Origin: Apteryx mantelli
Taxonomy: Eukaryota; Chordata; Aves; Apterygiformes; Apterygidae
Direction: 5' to 3'
Assembly: GCF_036417845.1 (NCBI RefSeq)
Contig: NC_089982.1
Span: 62,881,684-62,945,683, forward strand
Length of the DNA: 64,000 bases
The position numbers and the translations under genes were made by a program. Position 1 is the first letter of the stretch, and every line of letters starts with the position of its first letter. Positions 38,253-51,000 of this stretch are shown here, in pieces. Under the pieces are notes generated by a model. The model was not told the DNA's origin and did no database searches. It saw nothing but the letters and a program-made list of their open reading frames with translations.

Positions 38253-38609
38253 TTCCCTTAGTAACCAGGAAGAGAAGACAAAGGACTGTGTGAAAAATGA
38301 AGCTCTGTCTCAGGAGAACAGATCACTGGTACCAGAAGAACTTGAAAGTGAATCTGTATATTCTATTGTGGAACAACGTTCTTTGCCTTTAAAGAAAAAG
38401 AAAAAGAAAGTCAAACCCCATTCATCATCACTTAGTAAAATCCACAGTGGAGATTCAAATTGCTTGGTCAGTGAAGAAATGCATTTTGGAACATTTGATG
38501 GAGATTCAACTTCAATTGCAAATGAGTTAATAACACCATATGCTTGTTTTTATGGACCATCAGCAAAGAAGGTTAAAGCAGGATGGCTGGATAAATTATC
38601 CCCTCAAGG
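38253..38609 (+). CDS. ARAP2: ARAP2 linker and first part of PH1
   Basis: This 357-nt exon encodes residues 368-487. It carries ESESVYSIVEQ, which corresponds to ESEYSTVEE in human. A run of six lysines (LPLKKKKKKVK) follows, then the conserved ITPYACFYGPSAKKVKAGW, which leads into the first PH domain at about residue 476 (GWLDKLSPQG). PH1 starts near 482 in human ARAP2 (recalled), so the upstream exon model has about the right total length. The acceptor is CTTTGTAG (AG at 38251-38252). The donor is CAAGG|GTACGG after 38609, leaving phase 2. The lysine run may add a basic membrane- or nucleic-acid-binding patch (inference). Confidence 0.93.
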
Positions 38610-41600
38610 GTACGGTATTTGTAATGATTACTGTATAATTGTGAAGGTGTAGGTTTGCCTGAGAGATATTAGGTCTCTATATGGTCACTGCTTGCTTTTA
38701 GAGGGAGAGTTAAGTTTGGTGGGAAATGGAAAGGAACTGTTTCTGTTGCAAGAGCATAGGTTTATTCTTCTGCATTCTTCTCAAATTTTAATGATATATT
38801 ACCCATTCTGAAGTTTATTTAGAAGTGTACTGAGGAAAGATATTTTTCTTAAAACTGTTGATCACTCATACACTGTAGAGTAAATATACAGAATTAATTC
38901 ATAGTAATATTTCCAATCTGTATTTTTTTGCTGCTTCTCTGTGGAGCAGGAAGTAAGAGAAAACAAACTCTGATTCTGAAATACTACTTTACAAGTTTGG
39001 CCACAAATATATAAATTAATTGTTTCCTTAACAGGAGACCCTATGGGGTTCCAGAACTGTTCAGTCTCATATGAATCTATAAGTTGAACCTTGAGTGAAA
39101 AAGAGCATCTAGAGTGAACAGTCCTCTGTTTTAGTTTATTGAGGGGCCTCTGCAGGAAGAATCTGAGTCCAGGTCTTGTTTTTAAGATTTCAGGTAATAA
39201 AGAAGCCATCACATTTGTAGGTAAAAGATTCTAATGGCTCTCACTGTGTAAAAAGATTTTTTAAATTGCTTTAATTTAACCTACTTTAAATTCCAGCTCT
39301 TCTTATGATGTTTTATGCTGAAGAGTGCTCTATTATCATATCTTCCATTCATAAATACTTGTAAACTCCAATGAAGTTGTTCTAACCTCCTCCTTAATAC
39401 ACTGAGTAGACTATTCTTCACTTTAAATGTTTCCAGTTCTCTAGCTGTTCTTATGATCTTCTTTGGAGTTTCTCATTCCACCTTTTGTATTTTTAAGAAC
39501 TGTACAATTTTACTTTTTAAGTCTATTTCTGATACTTCAGTAGAACCTATACATATAGAAATTAAAGCTGTTGTCCTTGTCAGTGCTGTAATACAGATTT
39601 TTTTTTTACTGTAGTTTCTTTTCTTCCTTTCCTCTTAGTAGTTCTGCATTCTTTGTTCTTAGGGTTATGTGTTTAGCTATATTTAAGAGTGATATTAAAA
39701 TGTTTGGCCTTTTGTTATTTGTGGCTATAATAATCAGCATTACTTTTCATCTGTGCTTATTTTTACAGTAATTGCTTCAAAGTCTTTTGAGGTTAGTGGC
39801 AAAGTTATTCAATAATATTGGTTGAGAATACATTCTGGTTTGACCCCACTGGTAGAAGTTCTATTGCATGGCAATTCCCACTTTTGTCGTTAGTTTAATA
39901 GTTCTGACTTATCAAGTTTTAATTCCTTTAATTTTGGCTTTGTTTATACTACACATTGTGATGCATTGTTCAAGCAGAATATCAAGGAGGACTAAATTTG
40001 ATTTGATAAACCTGTTTTGCCATTGTGGAGTTTTAATCTGCTCAAACAACATCAGATTTTTTTCATCCATTTCTAATTTTAAAAGATTGTCACTATTTAC
40101 CATGAATAAAGAATCAAAGATTAATTTCACATAGAGTCAAAAGACTTTTTCCAGTGATATATATACACTACTTTTTTGGAATTTACGCTGAATGTATTCA
40201 CTTTAGTTTTACTTTAGCTTTAACTTTGTTTTACTTCACTTACAGGACTCTTTCATTGTATTTTTTTTACACGCCTTTGACAGTTAGTTGATAGAATGAT
40301 ATAAAATATGGTTCTGGATCCAGCTGGCTTGTCTGGTGCTGTTAGAAGTAATAGAGTTAAGAACAGAGGGTGAAAGCTTTAGATACAGTACTGGGTGAGA
40401 ATATACTATTTCCAAAAGATAGGGAGTTTACCACAAAATTAACACTTAGCTGGAGTGTGTAGAACAGTTACAGTGTAATTAGCTTTGAACCAGTGAGATT
40501 CCCTGGTTAAATTTCAAGGGCTTATTCTTAAATGTGCTTTAATAAATGGAAATTTTTGTTTGTTCTCTCTCCTACAATACCATTTCTCAAATATCTTAAA
40601 ACTGATTCTTCCTTAAATGAAGAAACAAAGAAAACAGAACAATGAATTTTTCATCCATTAAAACCATGCCATGTTTTATTTCAATCCAAACCAACTGAAA
40701 ATTTTTCTTGTTTTTTTTCCTGAGTGTTTTTTTTTTTTTTTAAGCCACCTTATTTACACCTGGTACTTTATATCTTCTCAGGGGAAGGAAGATATGTCTT
40801 TTGAAACTGTTTCCTTAAATTGCTGCAAATTGTGCATTTAAAGTACAACTTCTCTCACTGTACATTTTAAAGCCATTCAGTTTATTCACATCATATATGA
40901 GACTAAGTTCACTTTTCTCTGTGTCATTTTGAAGTTTATTGACATTTTAATGGAAACTAGATTTTACATTAGCCTTTCCAGTTTAAGAAAAAATATGATT
41001 CATTATTGTCATAGAATACAAGTTAATTAACCCAGAGCTGCTATTTAATTAAAGTTTTGATAAACTATCTCAGTCTACTAATCCTAAAGCAGAGCACTCA
41101 ATTAACAGGAAAGGAAATAATGTTGGGAAAAGAGATGTTATAGTAGGGTCTTGTTTTTGCTTAATTAACTGTTTAATGGATTTTAGAATTGAAACTTTTG
41201 TATAGATGGTAACTAATAGGCTGTCAACATGTTTAATGAGCACAATGAACTACTTAAGGTTCATGTAAAATAATTTTTTAAGAAGGTCCTTATAGAGTGA
41301 GTTAACAGCAAACTGAGATAATCGAATGCACTTCAAATTAATGATCTCCAGCAGATAAAACTTCGTTTTCAGTCTGTGTTATGTTTTACTCGTTGAATGA
41401 TTTGGTGTGACCACTATTTATTGGTAGGCCTGGGATGAAGGGGAGGGAAGAGAGTGTACAGAAGAGGCTGATGACAGAAGATATCATACCCTGTAAACAG
41501 AGATGTCCTTCTCATGATACATGTCAATGAAATAGTCATTTTAGACTCAATTTTCCTTTTTGGAGATTTTTACAGAGCATGCATCACTTAAAGGTATGCT

Positions 41601-42515
41601 CTGTATTGAGAATTTTCCTCTGCCTCCAAGAAAAAAATTTTCCTCTGCCTACGCTCGTCCTTTATACCTGTTAGTTTCCATGTATTTCTTGTGCTTTCTG
41701 GGAGAGAGCAAGACGACTTTGAAAGTAGATATAATCAGGAATAACTAGAGTTTCAGAAACACTTTTACTTCCACTGCAAGTTTATCAGAACAGATAAATG
41801 ATTTGTTATTGGAAGACTAGGAACCTTCACTGAAATGAAACCATTGCAGTGTCATATTGAGGTCAAACTAAGTCTTCTAGGTGAGTGAACTAAGCTGATT
41901 AGGGGGTCTATGTCCTGCTGACTACATTGCTTTATAAATGTCTGTGATCTCAAGTGATGCAGATGATTTGTCTTCTAGACTCCCTCCCTAGGCCTTGGGG
42001 ACAGTAAGCCCTACCAGAATGTTAATTTAGCTAAGCTTTGTCTTCAGGGGTGGAGCAGGAGATGTGCGGAAATAAGTCATGCAATTTCTGATCATTCACA
42101 AATGTGTTTCTTTGTGTTTTAAAAATTGTTAATTTTTTATTCTAGTGAGCAGCAAAATTAAGTTACTGAGAGTCTCTTTCCTCATCACTTCAAATGTGAT
42201 ATAGAGCACATGGATGGAGGGGGGAAAAAAAGCTTGAATTCATAAAAATGTGAAAGACACTGATTTATAAAAGTCATCCATTAATATTGCACTTATTGTT
42301 TTTACATGTTTCATATTTTTATTATATTTGAAATCATTTCTCCTGCTTTTGAAAAGATGTAATAGGGCTAAAATTTGTTTTGTTTTTCTAAGTTTTTAGG
42401 CTGAAACACAATAAGTTAAAATATGCTTTGGCCTTTCTATGATTTGCACTTGGGGTGTTCTTAAAAACTAGTGCAATTTGTCATCATTTTAATTGTTTTA
42501 ATTTTTGATCCACAG
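38610..42515 (+). other. ARAP2: ARAP2 intron 6
   Basis: This is a 3.9-kb intron. It carries an old CR1-type LINE remnant in antisense orientation (about 39190-40140) and a 15-bp direct repeat with a 25-bp period at 41611-41650. Confidence 0.8.
39190..40140 (-). mobile_element. Ancient CR1-type LINE remnant, antisense to ARAP2
   Basis: Read on the minus strand, the order of features follows a CR1 reverse-transcriptase gene and 3' end. The segment at about 39815-39855 reverse-translates to SGVKPECILNQY, resembling the RT motif SGVPQGSVLGPL. The plus-strand text around 39746-39757 resembles the antisense of the F-ADD active-site region. Positions 39280-39500 resemble the antisense CR1 C-terminal region and 3' UTR (tgaagagtgctctattatca). 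There are many stops and indels, so it is non-functional. I compared it with CR1 sequences from memory. Confidence 0.6.
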
Positions 42516-42585
42516 CAAACGAATGTTTCAGAAACGCTGGGTTAAGTTTGATGGAGACAGCATTTCCTATTACAATAATGAAAAG
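42516..42585 (+). CDS. ARAP2: ARAP2 PH1 exon (second part)
   Basis: This 70-nt exon encodes the first beta strands of PH1: KRMFQKRWVKFDGDSISYYN and NEK. The basic KRMFQKRW loop between the first two strands is where phosphoinositide-binding PH domains contact the headgroup (family knowledge). The acceptor is GATCCACAG (AG at 42514-42515) and the donor is AAAAG|GTAAGT. It enters in phase 2 and leaves in phase 0. Confidence 0.95.
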
Positions 42586-43714
42586 GTAAGTAACATGTTG
42601 ATTGGGACAAAATGCATCTGTGTGACATATACAGTACCATGAAGAAATTCAGAAATAATTATAAATGAGTATTCATATTAGATATATTTCCAATTGCAAA
42701 ATATTAGGATGAGACATTATTAAGTATTTCAAGGTGTCCTTGAGATCTTAATTTATTGTTAATCCTCTTTTTCTTCCTGATTCTGATCCTGACCTTTTCA
42801 GTTAGATGTCATCAAAACTTCTTATCTTATTCAAGTGGAGAGACTGCTGAATTCCATGAAACAGAACAGAATCATGCAAACCACATTTAAGAGATCAAGT
42901 GTTATTTTGCAGGTGGCAGCAAATCGTCCTAACTTGTTGTGGGAATTCAGCATGCTGGAATTTTTTGAAAGAAAATTTAAGCTTGGCATAGAACACTTTA
43001 ATTAAGTGTTACTTAGTGTTACCTTACTCTTTAATTAAAATGTGTTTTTCTTCCTGCATATCTTCTAGGAAAAAAAAAAAAGTAACATTAGACTAGCTTG
43101 CATTTTTATGGGTCTGTTTAAAATCAGCATAGTGCTGTGATGTCAGTGACTGTTCTTTGCTTCTGTAGCTACAGATTGATTCTTGATAAAAGTTTTGTCA
43201 TGATCTAGTTTAATTTGCAGGCTCAAAAGGCATACCTCCCTGCATAGTGCATGCTTTCTTTCCAATTTTAGAATGCTAGTTTGATTAAAGTAGTTCACTT
43301 TTGATATGTGATACCAAAATGCATTTGTAAATCGTGCCTTTAAACAAAAACTGTATATCCTCTATGAAAACAAGATTCACAAAAGACTTATTTGGCCTTT
43401 CGATACTGCTTTTCACAATGAAAAATACATTATTCTTTAGGGACCTGTCTTTAAACCTTGCTTGCGTGGGTTTGTTTTTTTTTCCTCTGAAATATTTCCC
43501 ATTTATTCTTTTGGATTTTTGCTTCCTGTCTATTCAATACACTTGAGTTCACTATGAAACTTTATTTCTGTTGCTATGTGATTAATTCACTTCATTTCTA
43601 CTCTTAGAAGAAATAAAGATCTTGTTAAGCTTAAAAGTGATAGATAGATAGACAGATATAATGTGCTTGTTGGGTGGAGATGAGGTTATATGCATGTGTA
43701 TTATTTGAAACACT

Positions 43715-43745
43715 GGAAGGTTTCCTGAAACACAGGAAACCTTCC
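43715..43745. repeat. Perfect 13-bp stem-loop
   Basis: GGAAGGTTTCCTG at 43715-43727 is followed by a 5-nt loop (aaaca) and its exact reverse complement at 43733-43745. It is intronic, with no U-rich tail. Confidence 0.9.
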
Positions 43746-46063
43746 TGTTGAAAATGCATATTAAATTAGGAACAAAATACAATTTCCAGTAAAAGTTCTT
43801 GAGTATTATGCTGGGTGGTTGTAAACAGAGAGAGTTCTGTAGATACTTTATAATATGCGCACTTTTAAACCTGTTTTAGTAGATTTTAAGGGGAAAAAAT
43901 AGAAGAAAAAGTTGATTATGTCCTGATGGGCCAGGGAAATTAGACACAAATTCAAAACATAATTTTCAGTGATCCTCACTATGCCTACTGATTAGGAACA
44001 TGAGACAACTTGTTCATGCTTTCTTATTTAACTTCACTTACAGTAAAAGACACGACTGTGTAGGTGAAGAGAACAATAGAATAACGTTGGGATTGGAGTG
44101 ACAATGAGTTGTTAACTTCTTTGTGTGTTCATCCCAGAGCTTTAGAGGGGCAGAGAAGCAGGGTTAGTCATTAAGAAAGACTTGGAGGATTCAGCATTGG
44201 TATTTGTTTAACATTGCCTGTAGCGTAATTGAGGAAAGAAGTGCTATTACATCAAACCTTATATCTGTACTGTACCATCCCTACCTGGGGGGACTGGCTA
44301 TCGGACGCTTGGAAAAGGCTTGATTTGAAGCCTCTTTGTCTCTGTTTCCTTGGAAGCTGAGTACAAAACCTCTCTCCTGGGATTTAAAGAGACATTGGTT
44401 GTTCTGTGTGTGCAATTTGACCACGCCTGAGTGTCTGACTTCTTAACTTGATGAGTCACTTGCTAAAATCTTTATATATCTGAGAACTACAAGGCCTGAA
44501 GCAAACTGACAGCTGAGGATTTGGTGAAACTCTTGGAGTAGTTTGTAGATAGGATGAAAACATACTTGTCTACCCGTAGTTCTCGGTGCAAAGTGGGACT
44601 GTGTTGGACCGAGCAGTGGTGTCATTGTTGGGCATGGAGTTTTTGGTCCAGTGATCTCGCTGGATCAGTCCTCTCACTCCTCCATAGCCAGCATTGCCAG
44701 GTAGGTGGATACCAGCACATTGCGTTTGCTTGTGTGTTGTTACCTTGACACTGTAAGTAACTAACTGCAGGCTCTTCAAGACTTGCATGCAGCTCAGGAG
44801 GCAGCATTGCCTCTTCTGATAAAAGGTAGGCATAGCCATACAGTTCACTGCACAGGCAACGTGTCTCTCCTCTGACTGGTCTTAAATGTCTAGCTCTATT
44901 TGAATAGGTAGGCTGGGTTTTTTTAGCTTCTAAATTTTAATGAGCAGATCCCTCTATTCTAGTATGTGTTTGTCCAGGAACACTGCTACACAAACAAGGT
45001 AGTTCTGAGGGAAGTGTTATACTGTTAACTTCACAAATCTCAATTAAAAATAGTTCTCAAAAGAAAACCAGTCCTTAAAGAGCTGTTTTCCTGATTATTG
45101 AAAGGAGTATTCAGAGAGAGAGGTAGACTGAATGGTTTTTAAAAAGTGTTTATTTTACCCAGAAACACTACCAATATTGAATCGCTCTATTTGTCACTTG
45201 AATTAGGAACTTGAGAGGAATGAAATTCTCAAGAAGGGGAATTGTGCTACATGGCTAATTACGAGTGAATCTTGTGGAGGATGGGGAGGGTAGTATTCAT
45301 GAAAACATGTACTTAGCCCATCATAACACTTTTCTCAATGATCTAAACCTGAGCTGTCTAAACCTTTCTCTAACCTTGATCTAGTTGGTGTCTCCTTTTA
45401 ATCAATACAGATTTTTTCTTTCCTTTATACCTGCATGTATGAAGAAAAATGTTCATTTCCTACAAGCGGCATCTGACCTAGGAGCTGTTTTTGTCTGAAT
45501 CACTGATGCTGCTCATTTTTTATGTTCACAATCCTGAGCAAGATGATATGGTCAGAGCAACATCCTGTGTGGTTTTGTCTTTAACAGAATGTGGTTAACT
45601 GGAGCTAGAGCAAGCTCAAGAAAGGAAGATACAGTTTCTTTTCAGCTGCCAAATATGCATAGCTTTTGTTTGGGAGTTCTTCCTGTGTTTGGCAGAACTC
45701 TGGTGCTCTAACGCACACTTTATAGTATGGCAAAACTCCTGCTTTTATTGATGTTTTCATTTAAAAACACTTTAGGAGCCCTGAGAAATATATTAGTGAT
45801 TTAGAGAAAAGTAGTTCCTATATTTTGATGTGTTATGTGGCATTTGAGCTTAACAAGGAGTGAAATTCACTGGGGAAACAGAAGAATCACTGTCATTCTT
45901 GAAACAGTTTAATCTGTTGCAGAAGGAAAGCCAAAACAGTGCAAAATTCTGTTTTCTTGGATCTTTTAGGCCAGCTCTGAAACATACCTGGAAAGGAAGG
46001 GCTCCATTGGACTGTATTGGAAAATAAACATTTCCCTCAAAGCAGTTGATCTTAACAAGCCTG

Positions 46064-46085
46064 ATTTATTTATTTATTTATTTAT
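46064..46085. repeat. (ATTT)n microsatellite
   Basis: About five tandem ATTT units lie in ARAP2 intron 7. Confidence 0.9.
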
Positions 46086-47906
46086 TGGTAGGTAATTGTT
46101 CTGCCAGAGAATTGTTAAACAGCTCAAAAACTAGTGTAGACATCTCTAACAGAAGAAATATCTGGTTTGGGTGGTTTTTTTTTCTTTTTCTTTTCTCTTT
46201 TTTGTTTTTCAATAATTCACCTAATTTCTTGTCTGGAGTAATTTGTTTGGAGAAATTCTGTCTTGATCCACAAGAGAGCTTGTAATAGTAGGCATTATTT
46301 CTTGCATATGAAAGAGAAGCTGCTATGGAAATGTGATTGAGAAATTATCATGGTTTAAACTGTATTCGAAAATATATATGCCTTGGAGAATAAAGGTTTA
46401 AAAAGGTTGGATGTTTAAATAGCAAAACCAAAACTATGCTTAGCTTAAAAAGAAAGCCACTTTTTTTAAAAGCAGGAAAATTAGATAGCTATTACTTATA
46501 GCAGTCTGAGATATTCTCTTACAGTACCAAATACTGCCAGTAGATGCCTGCAAACACCATAATATAGTTATATCTGAACACCTTTAGAAATAACATCTAT
46601 AGTAGGAGTTTCCTTTGCTACTGTGAAGGATCAGTAGTTAACACAATATCTAACTTTTTTTAACAAATACAAAACTGCTGTGTTAAAATCTCTGAACAAG
46701 TACAGCCATAATGAAAACAGGTATATAATACTAAAACCATTCTGAGAGAGTAGTTTGTGGTGCAATTATAGCGATGTGTTCATTTCAGCTTTTTTTGATA
46801 TTTTTGATGAATTGCAGTTGTCCAAACAGCATTCATCGACACATATTTGTACCTAAAAGTGGAACATCATAAAAGTGTGAGTTTGTGAAAGAAATATATT
46901 GAACTCAGTAAACAGAAAATATATTCTGTTCATCCTCCATGTTTAACCTTCACAGTGGTACCTTGAGTCCTTACATAAGTCTTACTATAATAATTTATAC
47001 TTTAGGAAGGAAGTTATTGCAATACAAACTCTTTATGGGGAGCTGACTCTTGGGCTATTACTGCATGTGGATCATAAATCTTAGCAGTAAGATATAAATC
47101 TTAGCAGTCTTGTGGTAATTCTATTTTCCTAAGTTTTAATTTTCAGTTCATTTGTCCTGATTGTATAGTTCAAAAATAGAAAATTTGGAGAAAATTTGCT
47201 CAGGCACCAAATGATGTTTGTGAGAGATTGTTCTCCTCCCGTCTCATATAGCAGAAAAGAATATACCAAGGCAAGCTAGAAGTTTCTCCTTAGTATTGAC
47301 AGTGTAATGGATTTTTGCAGAGAACTGGTGACCCCTTTCAGTTGCAATTAAAGATAAAATCAGCAGATTTACTTACCCTCTTTCTTGCTGACTAGCCACT
47401 GAGGGAGAGGGGAAGGGACAGAAACTCTCTGGAATTTGGTACCTGGAGAAGGTACTTTTTTTTTTCCCCCTTGTCTGATTCTATTCCACAAGAATAATTT
47501 TTTTTAAATTAAGGTTTTGTGAGATACTCCATGTAATTAAGTTTAATGTGCAGTTGTAAATTTAAGTGAGTGTGATATTTTGAAATATTAGTGTCTCAAG
47601 ACAATTCATGAAATGGAGTCTCATATATGTATATATGTGCATTATATCTCAGTATGGGATTTTACTCTATTTTAGAAGGCAGCAGGTGTGCATAGAGGCA
47701 TAACAGTGAAGTCAGTGAGGCGTAGGTAGTGAAATAGTTTACTAATTGGTGCAGCTTCTATTAATGTTACGAACTTTTAAGAGCACCTCCTGAGTATGTG
47801 AACCTCCTAAACATCATGGCAAATAACATGATGTTTAGATCAGATGAGAGAGATATTTAATGTTCCATGAGAGTTATTAACTATTTCTATTGTGTTTCTA
47901 TTATAG

Positions 47907-48027
47907 GAAGTGTTCTCTAAGGGAATAATCCTTCTTTCTGCTATAGCAACAGTAAGAGTTCATGGGGAGAATAAATTTGAAGTTGTCACATCCCACAGGA
48001 CTTTTGTCTTCCGGGTGGATAAAGAAG
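47907..48027 (+). CDS. ARAP2: ARAP2 PH1 exon (third part)
   Basis: This 121-nt exon encodes VFSKGIILLSAIATVRVHGE, then NKFEVVTSHRTFVFRVDKE. These are the middle beta strands of PH1 and are nearly identical to human ARAP2 as recalled (SKGIIPLSAISTVRV; NKFEVVTTQRTFVFRVEKE). The acceptor is TATTATAG (AG at 47905-47906). The donor is GAAG|GTAAGT after 48027, leaving phase 1. Confidence 0.95.
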
Positions 48028-51000
48028 GTAAGTAGAACACATGATTCTAGTTATGACTGCTAGAAAGTCATGCTAGTAACTGCTGGTAAATTATGTTTGT
48101 GAAATATAGTGTGTGAAGTCACACTACCAGAAGTATTTTTGGAATCCAACTGTTTTGGGCTCATAAAGTGAGACCTGAGATAATTGTAAGCTTTGGATTA
48201 AAAATTCTTTTTAGACACTCACATAATTAAATTATGATCTAGGTACAGTGGAGATTGCTACCAAAATTTTAGGACTCCAGAGAAGCAAAATATATATTTT
48301 TTTTGAGGAAAAAGTGGAATTATTTTACATCATGCAGAACTAAAGGCCTCTCCCAGATTCTGTGGAGTAGTTGGATTAATGAAGTTCAATTATTAACCCT
48401 ACCTCTCAGGATTTACCACTGAAATCACCTTCAAGCAGATCAAGGTTGTTTCTCATTTCGCTTCCATGCCTGGAACCTCTATATTGTGATTATGATAAAA
48501 AAAGAATGCTTCTGTGGACACTAGATTGAATAAAGTTTGATATATTACAGTCTCAAAGTTAATACTGAAATTTTCCACGAAAGGCCGTTTATAAAATCTA
48601 TGCTTATGCAAAAGTACCCTCTCTGTGCAGTGTGATAGGTGTAGGCTAAACAAGTGTTTTATGCAGATTTTGCAACTTACCTTTCATAATGTCATTCCTA
48701 TGCAAAATTTTCTTGAAATATTCTAGTGGGTTTAAAAGTTGTTAGACGGATAGACAGATATGCATATGTCAGTTCACAAAATGTAATTGTGTTAGCCTGT
48801 TTCCTTAGGAACCCAGTCCAAAGTGTATTGGCAAGAGCATCAGAAAACCTCTATTACACTGGTATTTGAAGGATCTAATTTATGATCTCCAGCATAACTG
48901 TATCCTTTAAACTTTGATAGGCTTAGTTTGTAGAAAATCTGCTTTGAAGAACTGAATTTGTTGGGGAATGGCTTTTAAAAAGTACCAAAATAAGAATGCT
49001 ATTTTCCAGCTCTTACCTCCTCCTCTATCCTTCCCAAAGGTTTTTTTTTTTTTCCGGGCATTCCTTAGCACTCACTAGTAGCACTTATAGTCCGTGTGCT
49101 CTCAGGCATCTGCTCCGAGTCACTGCTTGATATAAAACTGACAAAGAGCAACAATGAAGTTGATGGCTTGGATGTGGTACTGTGATCAAAGAAAATCTGG
49201 ATTTTTCAGGGTGTCTTTATTTACTGTCTTATACAGTATTTTCAATGATCTGTTGACAGAGAATACAAATGTAAATGGGAAGTTAGTGTATGTTCTAATT
49301 TAATACTTTATCAACCAACAGTTATAATATGTGGAATCAATATTAGTGCATGTATGATTTAACTTATTTATGGAAATAATAAAATAAAATGGAATACCTA
49401 AGGAGTACTTAAAAGATACTCAATATGTATTTACAGCAGTACATGCCAGCACCATTATAGCTTAGGGGTTCTCTACATTTCCATTATCAACTCCCATTTT
49501 TATGGGTTATAGCTTGGTTGTAAACATTTGTTGTAGGCTGTAATGGGAATGCAGGATCAGTGAACAAATCCTTCTTATCAGGTTTGGCTCAGATCATTTC
49601 AGGCATTTTTATGCTGTTAGCTCAGCTAAAAAGTAGGTCTATTTTATTATTTTTTGACTTTGTTTTCTTTTAAAATAGTTTTTTTTTTTTTAACACATTG
49701 GAATGCAACAGCCTTAGTGAAATACATAAATTTTGCAGGGCCATAATTTGCTTTATGGACTGTTGCCTTTGAATACTATAAAAATATTAACAACTTATAC
49801 TTGCTTATAAAATATTTAGTACCGTGTTATTTGGTATGTAACTCTCTTTGGACAGAGTGGCCTGTCTATAAAGATGTTCACTTAAGTTTAGAAATGTGTT
49901 GGGCAAGCAATTTGGTCCTTGCTATATCCAGAGCTGGATGATGTATTCACAGTAAATTATGCAAATAACCCTGCTTGCTTTCTGGTATGTGCACAAACTG
50001 TTACTTGATTCTAGTCCTTCTGTGAATTTGTGGTTGAAAATTGCGCCAGGGCTATTCCAAGGGTATTTAACTTCTATTCAAAGATTTTTGAAATGGAGAC
50101 TTTTATAAGTATTTCACACTGTGGACCTTATTTATTAGCTTTTCTTTCTTTCTGCTGGAGTATTTAAAATACAGAATACTATCACTTTGTTCACTGACCT
50201 GTGTCGCTTTGTACCCGTATAGGTCCTCAGTCAATAGACTGTTGGTGCTCATTTTGTTCACATTCAGTGTTCTGATTTTTTTGATGATATATCAAAAAAC
50301 ACTATTTTTTTGATTGATTTAAATATCCAGAGGTAAAAAACACTATATGTAATGCCTTGGGAAGCTGAAGAGCATCTGGGAGCAAAAAATTATTCTGTTA
50401 AGTGGTAATAATGATTTAGATGCATAATCTATCTAGATGTGGTCAGATTTTATTTGATTGGAGTGAAACTCTATCAAAAATACTTCAGGTTAATGTGATG
50501 CTCTCTTATTCTTAAAAATTCCAGTAATCTTTTAAAACTATTTTCAAACAATTTTAAAAGCTTGTTTTAAAACAAAATTTATACTCCCAAGAGGAATACT
50601 CAGATCATCTTCCCTGTGCTAGATTGTCAGGCTGCTGTCTTCCTCTTCTTCAAATCATTCTCTCATGCTTAAGTTTGTTTATTTGTTCCTCCTTATTACA
50701 CAGGTGACATTAAGAAGTAAATGCATTATTGTTTTGGTGGTACTCTTTGCAATGTTGGGAACTGATTTTGTGAACTTTATATGTAATGTGAACAGAATTT
50801 TCTTTCTTTTTTTTTTTGGGGGGGGGGGGAGCCAACATACATACGTAGTCAAAATTTCACATTCATTATTTGGCCTAGTATATTTCACTACCCGAATCCT
50901 TCAGAGCAAAGAACTGGAATTTTCACAAAGTTGCTATCACATAGGACAAGTCTAATTTATTCAAACTATTCAGCATTAAAATATATTGTTCTTAATCTGG

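Larger units (their letters stand above)
42586..47906 (+). other. ARAP2: ARAP2 intron 7
   Basis: This is a 5.3-kb intron. It contains a perfect 13-bp hairpin at 43715-43745, a short GATA run near 43637-43655, an ATTT run at 46064-46085, and a 15-bp direct repeat at 47074-47108. Open frames on both strands at 44554-44848 overlap one another and are not supported. Confidence 0.8.

Noticed and set aside
44443..44848. Cluster of overlapping frames on both strands in intron 7.
   Set aside because: They overlap each other mutually, lack ATG/splice support and resemble nothing known.
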